DNA of 64,000 nucleotides from Epiperipatus broadwayi. Taxonomy: Eukaryota > Onychophora > Udeonychophora > Euonychophora > Peripatidae. Positions 22,769 to 33,440 of this stretch are shown here, one piece after another. The stretch is from the NCBI GenBank assembly GCA_028023455.1, contig JAQFVV010000028.1, positions 374,001 through 438,000 of the forward strand, given 5' to 3'. Below the pieces are notes generated by a model. That model made no database searches, was not told the DNA's origin, and was given only the letters and a program-made list of their open reading frames with translations. Made by a program: the position numbers and the translations under genes. Every line of letters starts with the position of its first letter. The first letter of the stretch is position 1.

Positions 22769-24274
22769 TTAAACTGAGAGACTGCAAACCTCTCACGCGC
22801 TCACCACCATCCAACAGCCAATCAGATCGCAAATGCAAGACAGAGAATTTAACAAGAATAGGGTGGTCCATCCTACTCTTTACTTGTCTTTCTATATATC
22901 CAAGCCAGCCTAAAGTATTTAGATCTGAAAGCATGAATCTTAAATATCTTCACACTTAACTCACTGAGTTTAAATTACAAACATACAGCATGAAATCCTA
23001 TGATTTACTATGCAGTAGTTTTTAGATGTTATAACTTGCAGTAACATATGTAAATAATATTTATTTTATAAAGCACAATAAGTATTGAAATTAAACTGAG
23101 AGACTACAAACCTCTCACATGCTCACCACCATCCAACAGCCAATCAGATGGCAAATACAAGACAGAGAATTTAACAAGAATAGGGCGGTCCACCCTATTG
23201 TCTTTCTATATAGACAAGCCAGTCTAAAGTATTTAGATCTGAAAGCATGAATCTTAAATATTTTCACACTTAATTCACTGAGTTTAAATTACAAACATAC
23301 GTGAAATCCTACAATTTACTACGCAGTAGTTTTTAGATGTTATAACTTGCAGTAACATATGTAAATAATATTGATTTTATAAAGCACAAACAGTATTGAA
23401 ATTAAACTGAGAGACTGCAAACCTCTCACGCACTCACCACCATCCAACAGCCAAATTAAACTGAGAGACTGCAAACATCTCATGTGCTCACCATCATCCA
23501 ACAGCCAATCAGATCGCAAATACAAGACAGAGAATTTAACAAGAAATTCTCTGTCTTGTATTTGCGATCTGATTGGCTGTTGGATGGTGGTGAGCATGTG
23601 AGAGGTTTGCAGTCTCTCAGTTTAATTTCAATACTATTTGCACTTTTATAAAATAAATATTATTTACATACGTTACTACAAGTTATAATATCTAAAAACT
23701 ACTGCATAGTAAATCGTAGGATTTCACGCTGTATGTTTGTAATTTAAACTCAGTGAGTTAAGTGTGAAGATATTTAAGATTCACGCTTTCAGATCTAAAT
23801 ACTTTAGACTGGCTTGGATATATAGAAAGACAAGTAAAGAATAGGGTGGATCAACCTATTCTTGTTAAATTCTCTGTCTTGTATTTGCGATCTGATTGGC
23901 TGTTGGATGGTGGTGAGTGCATGAGAGGTTTTCAGTCTCTCAGTTTAATTTCAATACTGTTTGTGCTTTATAAAATAAATATTATTTACATACATTACTG
24001 CAAGTTATAACATCTAAAAACTATGGTGTAGTAAATCGTAGGATTCCACGCTGTATGTTTGTAATTTAAACTCAGTGAGTTAAGTGTGAAGATATTTAAG
24101 ATTCATGCTTTCAGATCTAAATACTTTAGACTGGTTTGGATAGATAGAAAGACAAGTAAAGAATAGGGTGGACCACCCTATTCTTGTTAAATTCTGTCTT
24201 GTATTTGTGATCTGATTGGCTGTTGGATAGTGGTGAGTGCGTGAGAGGTTTGCAGTCTCTCAGTTTACTTTCAA
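22769..24274. mobile_element. 1.5-kb palindrome of about 320-bp units
   Basis: Units start with ttaaactgagagac at 22769, 23091, 23403 and 23456. The orientation reverses at about 23545, and inverted unit ends lie at about 23624, 23948 and 24267. Each unit has a block with ccaacagccaatcagat, so CCAAT-type sequence is repeated in both orientations. TAACTAAAAGAAG stands at 22756-22768 and again at 24275-24287, an exact 13-bp duplication flanking the element. No ORF beyond short fragments and no hammerhead core were found. Confidence 0.75.
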
Positions 24275-24800
24275 TAACTAAAAGAAGCCAAAAGATAATG
24301 CTAATATATCAATGATTAGATAGGTTAAATAAATATAGTCTAATACCAATAAAATAGCACATAATACTAATTTTTATAATGCTAATCAGCAGTAAATTCT
24401 CTTTAACTCACTACAGTTATGTCACCTGGTGTAAGTTTTAGTATCTAACAGAAGCCAAATGATAGTTCTAATATTTATTGAATGATCACTGACTAGATAG
24501 TTAGATAAAAATAGTCTAATACTAATAAAACAGAACATCATACTAATTTTTATAATGCTAATCAGTAGCAAATTCTCCTTATCTCACAACAGTTAAACCA
24601 CCTGGTGTAATCTTTGTTAACTAATAGAAGCCAAATAATAGTGCTAATATTTATTTGATAACCAATATGTAGATATGTCAGAAAAAAATAATCTAATACC
24701 AATAAAACATCAATATTTTCACAATGCTAGTCAGTAGCAAATTCTGTTCATCTTACTACAGTTACGCCACCTGGTATAAGTTTTAGAAGTCAAATTATAG
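24275..24800 (+). repeat. Tandem array, units 2-4 (about 170 bp)
   Basis: Three further units with boundaries at about 24433, 24608 and 24776, spacing 168-175 bp. Each contains agtctaatac-caataaaa-like text, taatttttataatgctaatcag and a cacctggtgtaag end. That end resembles the family-A terminus cactaggtggc, so the array may have grown from it. Confidence 0.7.
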
Positions 24801-25157
24801 TGCTTAATAAATACCTATCTAGTGCTGTCTTATTCAATATTTCCAAATTAGTTTATATATTCTATAAAACTATACAAGCATATTGGCTTTGATTGAAAAC
24901 AATACCTTTTTCAATTTGGGCTAGTAGCTTGGTAGCAAAATAAGAAAGTAAAAGATGGCTTCTGGAAGAAAGGTGTATTGGATTCAAAAAGAGTTGGGTA
25001 TATTCCAAGATCCAAAGCTTCTCACTGATGAAAACAATAAGCTGAAAACTAGTTTGGCACTATTGGGTAAAACAGCACTGGAGTGGGATTTATTAAGCAC
25101 TAGCATCTGATATCTATGATTACTAAAACTTACACTAGGTGGCATAACTGTAGCTAG
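24765..25157 (+). mobile_element. Family A copy with hammerhead remnant
   Basis: Bounded by acgccacctggtataag and cttacactaggtggcat, which are inverted ends. At about 25019-25060 it has CTGATGA, a poor stem II, GAAAAC and GTT, with weak stem I pairing. Probably inactive. Confidence 0.55.
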
Positions 25158-25159
25158 AA

Positions 25160-25620
25160 AAAATAATTTTTTACTAAATAAGAGTAATCTTCTATAAAAC
25201 AAACACGTTCTTAGAGAATTGTGAGATAACAGAATATTTTTAGTTCTGCTTCATATTTAAATTTCTGGCAATAGACATCACAACCTTACACAGAAAACAC
25301 TATATGATGAAACTCAACATAAACAAATGCGTGATTTTTATATTCATGAACATTTACACATATTGTTTATTAAAAAAAATTATTCTTATTCTCAATAATA
25401 AAATAATTAGTCTTAAATTTATAATAAAAAAGAGAAATGATAAAGTCATACCTGGATCTGCTAACTTTCATTACCAAAAAATTGCTGGTATACACATTGT
25501 ATCCCAAATAAAAGAGTGATTGATCACTAGTTCTCTTTACAAAATGTCTGAAACTTCATCTTTGAATCAATGTATGTATGCCATGTTGGTGTAGCTTAGC
25601 TATTAAACACACAAAGTTTA
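25160..25620. other. AT-rich spacer
   Basis: No repeat or coding feature is supported. The open frame at 25304-25519 is K/I/N-rich without a recognisable domain. Confidence 0.45.
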
Positions 25621-25629
25621 AAATGACCA

Positions 25630-25915
25630 AAACATCACATGATCATCATTTCCTCTGCTTACACAAGCTGTTAATAACAGTAGTAAACTCTCCATACAGG
25701 TAGTGCCACCCAGTGCAAATCTTTGCAATCAATGGATGTAAGAAGATTTGTACATAAAATCCCTATCTAGTGCTCATCCAATATCCCTAGATTAGTTTCT
25801 AGTTCCTTACTGATGAAAGCCACAATCTAGAAGCTAGTCTGAGAATATTGAACAAGTAGACACTAGATAGAAATTTTATGCACAAATCTTCTTGCATCCA
25901 TTGATTATACAGATA
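25630..25915. mobile_element. Family A fold-back, short form
   Basis: The arms are aatcaatggatgtaagaagat (about 25728) and its complement atcttcttgcatccattgatt (about 25886). Both sides carry the hammerhead region. The plus copy (25803-25847) has CTGATGA followed by GAAGC instead of GAAAC, so its core is broken. Confidence 0.6.
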
Positions 25916-25919
25916 TTAC

Positions 25920-27070
25920 TAATAAAAACATTTATAATCCTTTTAGCACATTTTCTTTTATAGACACTTGATTTTTCTTAGGCTGACCTCATGTTCTTGT
26001 TTTATGTATCTATATATTTTTTAAATTTATTTCATCTACTATAGGTTAAGGGGGGTTTAAATTCTTGATATGTTAGAGAAGGGAAAACATTATTAGCATT
26101 AATTTTAAGTTGAAATAAAATATAGGATCAGGCATGAACTTGCTTGCAGATGAATTTAATCATTACTAGGGTTAGAGGTAAGATTTTATATTCTTACACA
26201 CTAAATTTCAACATTTGTACAGTTATACAGTTATTTGTCATTTGTTTGTTGCTAATTCTTACACACTAAATTTCAACATTTGTACAGTTATACTGTTATT
26301 TGTCATTTGTTTGTTGCTAATCATTTCGTCATTTATTTGTTATATTTTTAAGTATATATGACTACTAATTTCTGGCATGAATGGTTTTTCCTATCATCGT
26401 AGAAACAAATCATAATAGAAGAAGGGATCCTATACCATCAACATGTTGTTAAAATGAATTAATCAACAGACATATTGAACACAATGAATTACAATTTTAA
26501 TAAAGTCTAAATTAGCAAGAAAGGATATATATAACAAGTTTCAATTTTTTTTAATAGTACTGATATTGAATGAATATTCTTTGAGGGGGGAAGAGGGATT
26601 GGATTAATAAGTATCAACTGTACTAATCAAAGGATAGCCATAAATATCTGAAATAAATTAATTGCTTTTGTGATAATCTCTCATTGCATAAGTTGTAATA
26701 ATTGTGAATAAATTTGGTAAGTATATGATTTCAAATTAAAGACTGTCACTTGCATTTTTAAAATTCATTTATCAATTTATCACATACACAATAAAGTTAA
26801 TAATGTTAATATTCCCTGAAGTAGAATATTATGCGTATTACCCCTAAGCTCAAATTCTGGGACTAATGAAAGTTAAGGATGGAGAAAAGAGATGAGTGTA
26901 TATGTAGATTTTTGATGTATGTTTACATACTAATTCATCATCTCCTAGGAGCAAGATTGGGGTGGATATGGGTCTAGAGGTTTAAGAATTCTAGAAATGC
27001 TTTCTCATCCACTCTGCTGGCCTATCAAGTTTACTGTTATGCAAGGCCAGGACCTGATCTGTTATAATAT
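25920..27070. other. AT-rich, with a 65-bp tandem duplication
   Basis: Positions 26190-26254 are repeated at 26255-26319 with one visible difference. Otherwise no gene or named repeat. Confidence 0.6.
26190..26319 (+). repeat. 65-bp tandem duplication
   Basis: Two adjacent copies, each starting attcttacacactaaat and ending ttgttgctaa, almost identical, so recent. Confidence 0.9.
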
Positions 27071-27073
27071 TTT

Positions 27074-27170
27074 GTGTGTCAAAGCATCGGCCAGGAAGCG
27101 AACCCGCAAACCCAGGACAACTGCTTGTAAGGTGGCTGTGCTGACCACTCGGCCATCAACGCTTGACATA
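27074..27170 (-). mobile_element. tRNA-shaped SINE with 11-bp target duplication
   Basis: Minus strand: tgtcaagcgttgatggccga, A box ggccgagtggt, B box gggttcgcttcc, then gatgctttgacaca. TATAATATTTT is present at 27063-27073 and 27171-27181. Little or no poly-A tail remains, so the insertion may carry only the tRNA-like body and its inverted flanks. Confidence 0.85.
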
Positions 27171-27271
27171 TATAATATTTTTAATTGATGTTTTAGATGA
27201 AAATACTTAATGTGTGGAGTTATCTATTTATAATTATTTAATTGGAAAGCACTTAACTTAGAACAGTAGTT

Positions 27272-27800
27272 AATAACTGAAATACAGATTTATTATATAC
27301 CTGTATCAATATATGTATTATATAGGGTATATGAGCACAGACTTTCACCAGATCCATCACTCTCCACTCTATCTCATAACACTGATACACTTGAACACGT
27401 ATATGTCGAAAAGACAAATAATCACCAATATACGTACTTCATGCTAAACCAGCAATCATCAGTTGGTCCAGATTATCATCTGTACACATATATGCAATAA
27501 GTGCTCAAATATATATTAAGATAGTCAATCTTCATACTTTAATAGATAGGCTTCAATCTACTCCACATTCCAACTCTTCAACCGTCCATCCAATTGAAAA
27601 TCTGATGATGGAATGCTCAAAGGCCATCCTGATGCCAAAATTCTTGTCACACCCATGTTGACCTAAAGTCAGTCTGACCTCTCATGTACAGGGCATAATC
27701 CATTTAATACATATAGTAGGGATGGGCAGACATCTCTACTATGTAATAACTGAAATACAGGCTTATTATATACCTGTATCAATATATGTAATTAATTACC
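27272..27800. repeat. Family E region between direct repeats
   Basis: A block of about 46 bp (aataactgaaatacag ... atcaatatatgta) occurs at about 27272-27317 and again at about 27747-27791. Between them lies a one-armed family-E copy with its hammerhead. The direct repeats could be the ends of a composite insertion or the product of a local duplication. Confidence 0.55.
27417..27477 (-). ncRNA. Hammerhead motif (type I), family E
   Basis: On the minus strand: outer stem I GATAATC, internal loop, inner stem I CCAA, CTGATGA, stem II TGCTG/TAGCA, GAA, a palindromic GTACGTA region, then TTGG and GATTATT. Outer stem I pairs over seven bases and inner stem I over four, with an asymmetric internal loop as in natural type I hammerheads. 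The position after GAA is G where A is expected, and the lowest stem II pair is lost, so activity is doubtful. The family consensus inferred from 9090-9140 has GAAA. Confidence 0.6.
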
Positions 27801-28820
27801 AATGCACATTGGTAAAAAGACAATACCAATAAATACCATTCTAATCCACTCCAGTATTACCTGATATGGATTTTGAGATAAGGAAATAAAGAACAAGGGA
27901 GGAAAAATAACTTAAATAATGCTTTCTTCTACATCAAATAAAATTAAAAAACATTTAAATTTAAGAAATATTAAGTATATGAAAAAATATTTTGAATGAG
28001 AATGTTTCGAAATATATCAACATTTAAAACTACAACCACAACACAAAATGCTCTTCAAACTGTCACCAATCTATCTCATTTGTTCTTACATTAAAATGGT
28101 TGCCTTCTAGCAAAAATATGAATTATAAAGATTAAATTTAACATTTTAAAAATGTTTTTTTTTTCTTAAAAAAAAAAAAAACCTATATTTTTCATCCTTT
28201 TTATGACATTAAAGAAACAAAACTAAAAAAAAAAAAAAGAACTTGTACATTTTTTTGCCTGAAGAAGAAATTCATTTGTTGAGGTGGGTTGAGAAATCTG
28301 TTTTATATTTAGAATTTTGTACAAGACAATACTAAGAGGTTAAGAGAAAATTTTTAATCTATTAGTCTTTTTTTTTTTTTAAACTGAGAATCAGGCAAAA
28401 TTTGAATCTCTATCTTTTTAAAAAAAATCATTAACTGATTGCGAATAAAAAAAACTAAAGAAGATAAATTCCAAACGTTGACTACTGTTATTTCGTTTTA
28501 TAATCTTTAAACAGTTCGATGTTTTTTTAAGTCAATAATAGATAATTTAAATTTTTTAACTAAAAAAAAATTAATTTTAAAAATTCAATATTAAATTTAT
28601 AAATAGTAAACAGACATTAATAATGCCGCCCTGATTTTTTTTTTTCCAGAAGTTCACGTGAGATAGATAACAAGGTAATAACGTTCTATGATCAGGTAAA
28701 AACAATCAGCAATAGCCCTGCGTAAATCTTCATCGCTATACTTTATATTATCACTACACTATAATCTTAATGCATTCTTTTTGCTATTCAGATGATAATA
28801 TCTATAAAAAAATTTTTTAA
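27801..28820. other. AT-rich, homopolymer runs
   Basis: Several A and T runs (about 28158-28182, 28225-28240 and 28366-28382). No gene. Confidence 0.5.
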
Positions 28821-28824
28821 ACTG

Positions 28825-28994
28825 CACTGTGTGGTTAATGGAGAGATATGCTGGTGGATTCTAGAGTTGAAGGTCTATGGATCACAAGTTTCTAGCATTT
28901 GAATATTATTTGAACTCTTAAGCAATAAACCAATTGATAATGATGATAATGACTACTACTATTACTACTACTACTACTACTACTAGTACTACTG

Positions 28995-29048
<54 letters not shown>

Positions 29049-29775
29049 TTACTACTACTATTACTACTTTTAAAAATTATTTTATTAGCATGAATTTTGT
29101 TACAATACTATTGGCAATACATGTGTAGACTTGAAAAAGATTGAAGTTCCATTAAGAGTTCTACTACTACTACTACTATTTCTACTTATATTATCCTGTA
29201 TGGTAAAGGCCCATGGATCACTATTCATTCTATCTCTTCTTGTGCATGAACTTTTTATGACCTTCTGAATAATAAATCATGTGATTATTATTTGTTTTAT
29301 TACCATGTGAATAGCTGTCTCTGGAGTTCAAAGATCATGGATCACAATTCCACGGTGTTGGTTCGAATATTTGAGCTTCTTATGATCTCCTGAACAATAA
29401 ACTAATTGTTTATTGTTACTACTACTACTATGACTACTACTACTACTACTACTACTACAATTACTTACATTATCCTAAAATTTTATGCAGTGATAGAAAT
29501 TCTGGAGATCGAATACCATAAATTGTATCTCCATTCTGTAGTTTTTGGTACTTGAAATTCTTATGATCTTCCAAGCAATAAAGCATTTGATAATGATAAT
29601 AATGGGTATTATTATTATTGTCATTGTTATTACTACTATTACTTATATTACCCTGTGCAGTGAAAGAATGGTAGCTTGGAGCTCAAAGCCTATGGATTAG
29701 AGCTTCATTCTATCACTTGAATTTCTTCTGACCTTCCACATAATAAAGCATTTGATTATTATTATTATTTTGTAA
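28825..29775 (+). mobile_element. Cluster of five SINE family H copies with trinucleotide tails
   Basis: Copies at about 28825-28945, 29195-29310, 29310-29420, 29470-29600 and 29645-29775 share orientation and layout. Each has an A-box-like start, a catggatcaca-like middle, a cttatgaycttcc block, and (c)aataaa followed by a run of ATT or ACT. The ACT run at 28950-29066 is the longest. Repetition of SINE plus tail suggests either repeated insertion into the tails or local amplification. Confidence 0.7.
28950..29066 (+). repeat. (ACT)n microsatellite
   Basis: A nearly pure ACT/TAC run with a few ATT and GCT interruptions. The threonine-rich open frame over it is an artefact of the repeat. Shorter ACT runs are at about 29161-29180 and 29418-29460. 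Confidence 0.95.
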
Positions 29776-29779
29776 TTAT

Positions 29780-31260
29780 GAACTACATTGTATCAAACTA
29801 CGTGACTTCAATTATAAACTATGCAAAGAAAAATGTAAACAAACAAGGAAAAATGTAAATACCAAACAAAAAAAATTATTGCACTATTAAAACTTTTCAA
29901 AATATTTGAGCAGTCATTTTTTCTTCTCTGATCACCATATGCAATTACATTTAAGAAAAACCATAAAATTTGTAAGTAAACTTTACAATATACTAATAAC
30001 TGTTTTTATGTTTCAGAGCACGATTTTATACATGTTATTGTTTCTTTATAATACTTCCCAAATATGGTATGCAGTATTTTGCATAATAAAATATTTTGTG
30101 AGTGTAATGCTAAAAGTTTTACAAAATTTTAGAACATAATAAAAGTTGATACTGATTTGCAAATATCAAACTAATTAAAGAGATTCTAATTTCTTGCAAC
30201 AAGTTAACTATTATGTTTGTATACCTTTGTTTTTTATTATATTTTAAATTCTGAATGAATACATAGTCAGTAAAATACATGTAAATACATTATATTTATA
30301 TTTTATATTATGTCTGTGTTTTACACAAATTACCTAACTCTTAGAAAGTTTTTGCAATATTGAGAAAATAGTTTTTCTTTCTTTTAAAAAAATAACTAAG
30401 ATATTTATCACAGATCAGCAATTGATTGGTTAAATTTTTCTTTAAAAAAGATTATTAATCTATAAGAATTGGTTACATTATCAAATATGCAAATGATAAT
30501 GATTTTTCTGAAAAAAAATTACTCCGCTTGTTGAAATATTAAAAGCAGATGTGTAGACAAGTAATTATATTTATATTTGACTTTCATGTTTTAGTACATT
30601 TCCAGTACTCAAACTTCATTTCTGAGCAATGATTAATTTATATATTCTCTCTATCTTAATAGCATTAACCTGCCATGGCTGCAAACAGTCTATTTATTAT
30701 ACCACTATCACTTTTTAAATGCATTAATTTTATATTACTATTTAAACTCAACAGGTGTCCTCTCAAAACCTTCCCATGTATGTATCTATTTTGAAAAAAT
30801 ATTATTTTAAATTTAGTTCACAGTTTAAATTTTACGCCCCCTTTTCTATTTTAGTGAGTTTAAATGACTGTAAATATTTTTTATTTTTTGCAAATTACTT
30901 TTTAAAATAAATGTTATAAAACTTACTGTAGCTAATAGCAACAATAATAAAAAGCAAATTTATTTTATTATAATAACTTATTATAAGAGAGCAATCAATT
31001 GAATCCAGTTAAACAAAAGTAATTTAATTTTTTTAATCTTATGGCTATATTTTTAAATTTTTTTATATAAATATTTTAATATGTATAATAAATAATGCAT
31101 ATAATTAAAAAAAAATCAAATCTGAAATATTTATATAAAACAAGTATTCTTCATAGTAGTATAAAATACCACTTTAGCATTTACGTGACTAAACCTGTTG
31201 TAGTTGTTGAGGGTTAAATAAAGCATAGATACTGTAGATGGATTAATATTTATTATATCT
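29780..31260. other. AT-rich, no gene seen
   Basis: Nothing recognisable. The open frame at 29906-30139 lacks any domain signature. Confidence 0.5.
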
Positions 31261-31264
31261 ATGT

Positions 31265-31455
31265 GAAAAATATTAATACCTTTGAGATAACTTGCAGCTA
31301 TGATGTAATCATGTAAACAACTAATTAAAAACTAGCATTACAAACTGAAAATGTGTTCTACAGTAAGGGATGTGAGTTCAGTTTGTAATACCAGTTTTTT
31401 AATTTATTGTCTAATTATATCATAGCTAAAAGGTACTATTAAAATTTTCAAATCT
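31265..31455. repeat. Fold-back repeat, about 75-bp arms
   Basis: The left arm contains cagctatgatgtaatcatg, then aaaaactagcattacaaactg. The right arm is its near complement, from cagtttgtaataccag to tatatcatagc. The loop is about 35 bp. Confidence 0.7.
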
Positions 31456-31544
31456 GCATCTGTAAGTTTATAAAATTCATCTAATTCTATATGTAAACTG
31501 TCCTAATTTTAATAAATTTAAGGTCTTTTGTAGGCAATATTAGA

Positions 31545-32335
31545 AAAATATAATTAGTATATGAAGAAGATTCATATTGAGAAGACTAAGGGTTTATGAA
31601 TAGGAAGGAATACAAAAAGACTGCAAATTGAAATCCATTATAACATAGTTCAACATGTAAAGAGATTTTAGATATTTGGGTAGTTGGTTGAGTGAGCATA
31701 GAAATGAAGATCAAATTAAAAGAAGAATAGCATTGCCAAAGAAGGCATGTTTTAAGAAAAATAAAATATTTTGTGGACATTTGAAGAGAAAATTAAAAAG
31801 ATTAATTAAATGCTATGTACGGAGTATACTTATTGTATGGTTGTAAAATGTGGATAATACATAATAAAATTAAAAACAGATTGGAAGCATTTGAGGTAAG
31901 AATATGAAGAAGAATGGAAAAAATCAGTTAAATAAATAAAATAATAGATGAAGAGGTTTTGAAAAGAGTAAATGAAAAAAGAAGATTAATTGAGGAACTT
32001 AGAAAGAGAAATCGGATTGGACAAGTATTAAACAGAAAATAGTTTGATGAAAGATGTTTTGGAGGGAATAATGGATAAAAGCAAGAAGAAAGGATGGAAA
32101 AGATTGATATTGTTCGATGATATAAGAGATAGGAAGAGTTACTTGGAATTAAAGAGATGAGCAATGAAAAGAATTTTTTCCCCATGTGTCATAGCATCGG
32201 CCGGGACGCGAACCCACAACCATCTGCAACCAACTACTTGCTTGCATGGCAGCTGCGATACCTCTCGGCTAACAACGCAAGACAGCAGTGAAAAGAATTG
32301 AGTAGAAAATGGATAAATTGATTATGTGATTACTT
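31545..32335 (+). pseudogene. Decayed LINE reverse transcriptase, C-terminal region
   Basis: The plus-strand frames give fragments typical of the 3' third of a LINE ORF: EKTKVM-like text near 31580, then FRYLGSWLSEH (about 31668-31700), KRRIALPKKA, then RLEAFEVRI-RRMEKIS and a cluster around EEVLKRVNEKRRLIEELRKRNRIGQVL (31950-32030). Several stops and frame changes interrupt it. The sequence differs from the LINE copies at 42-45 and 60-62 kb, so it is another family. A tRNA-shaped SINE is inserted at 32176-32284. Confidence 0.7.
32176..32284 (-). mobile_element. tRNA-shaped SINE nested in a LINE relic
   Basis: GCAATGAAAAGAATT at 32161-32175 and GCAGTGAAAAGAATT at 32285-32299 are a 15-bp target duplication with one difference. 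Minus strand: A box tagccgagaggt, B box gggttcgcgtcc, end gatgctatgacacatgggg, then AAAAAA. The insertion splits the reading frame of the LINE relic and is therefore younger. Confidence 0.9.
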
Positions 32336-32339
32336 TCTG

Positions 32340-33280
32340 GACTTGTCCATGGGGTAGAATACTAATGATTTATTGATAGGAATGGTATGGACATATGATG
32401 TAATAGGGATGATGCAAATCATTATTCTCTCCAATAAAAATAGTTATTAACAAAAGCATCACTCTGTTAATTGAGTATAAAAAATAAGCAAAGAATCAGT
32501 ATCAGATGACATTATAAGAAATTGTAAGTAATAATATGACATTCTCAGCGACTGCCATTAACAATCAATAATCAATAAGTGACAGCAACCACAGACAATG
32601 TTTATGAATGGATTTACAAGAGGTACACTATAAAATCTGAGACTGATGATCATATAGTCAATCCCAAATATACAGCATATTATAAAAGCAATATCGATAT
32701 CCCATCTGCTTGACACACACATAGGTGCTAAAAGAAGAACAATAATAATCATATTTAAAAATGCAGGGTTCCTGATAATAATGCTGAACATCATCACTCT
32801 CTAAGTCATTAGATGCAATGACTATATTGGCCATTAATAAAATAATTATCAAATCTAGAAAATAAAGCAGAATTTAAAGTAATTTTTATGATCTTAGTAC
32901 CATCCAAATATTTTTTTTATAAAGGATTATTTGGATATCCACACATATATGCACATACCTATATATTACAAATAGAGTTATGCCTGAAATAGTTTACATT
33001 TGCAAAGAAAGACACTAATAATTATGAAGAAGATAAATATACTGCTTAATTCATTTATTATCAAATAATTTCATTGGTATAATCCACAAATTCATTAAAG
33101 CACATTGGTAATTCACAGAACAAATAGCCGGTAAAACAGGCCCACAAAAATGTCTGAAATTGTTTTTCATAAGAATTTAATAAAGATAATGAATAAATAT
33201 TAAACTAGTGAAAAATTTAGTAAATGATGATGTGATAAACCCAAAATTAATACATACAATCAATCCTCTCTATATAACCA
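32340..33280. other. AT-rich, weak repeat remnants
   Basis: The segment near 32780-32850 (gctgaacatcatcac ... ccattaataaaataattatca) resembles 15270-15350, so both may be pieces of one old repeat. No gene. Confidence 0.4.
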
Positions 33281-33440
33281 TCAAAACATCAAATCCAAGG
33301 CTCCTCACTGATGAAAGCCACAAGCTAGAAACTAGTCTGGAAATTTGGATTAGTAGGTACTAGATAGGGATTTTATGCACAAACTTTCTTGCAACTATTG
33401 ATAACAAAAACTTGCACTTGGTGGCACTACTGTATGGAAA
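33280..33440 (+). mobile_element. Family A copy, 5'-truncated, with hammerhead
   Basis: Starts near ccatcaaaacatcaaatcc, carries the motif at 33302-33343 and ends with gcacttggtggcactactgtatgg, the family terminus. Confidence 0.65.
33302..33343 (+). ncRNA. Hammerhead motif with covaried stem II
   Basis: CTGATGA (33308-33314), stem II AGC/GCT with loop CACAA, GAAAC, TA, GTC (33335-33337). Relative to 15703-15744 a G-C pair of stem II is replaced by A-T, a compensatory change. Stem I has decayed on its 3' side (TGGAAA), leaving about three pairs next to the core. Confidence 0.6.

Noticed and set aside
22769-24274. Hammerhead in the palindromic 320-bp units
   Set aside because: I searched both strands by eye for CTGANGA followed by GAAA and found only near misses such as ctgaaag and ctgattg.
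24275-24800. CRISPR-like array
   Set aside because: The units are long diverged tandem repeats without spacers, in a eukaryotic context.
28934-29128. Threonine-rich ORF
   Set aside because: Direct translation of the ACT microsatellite.
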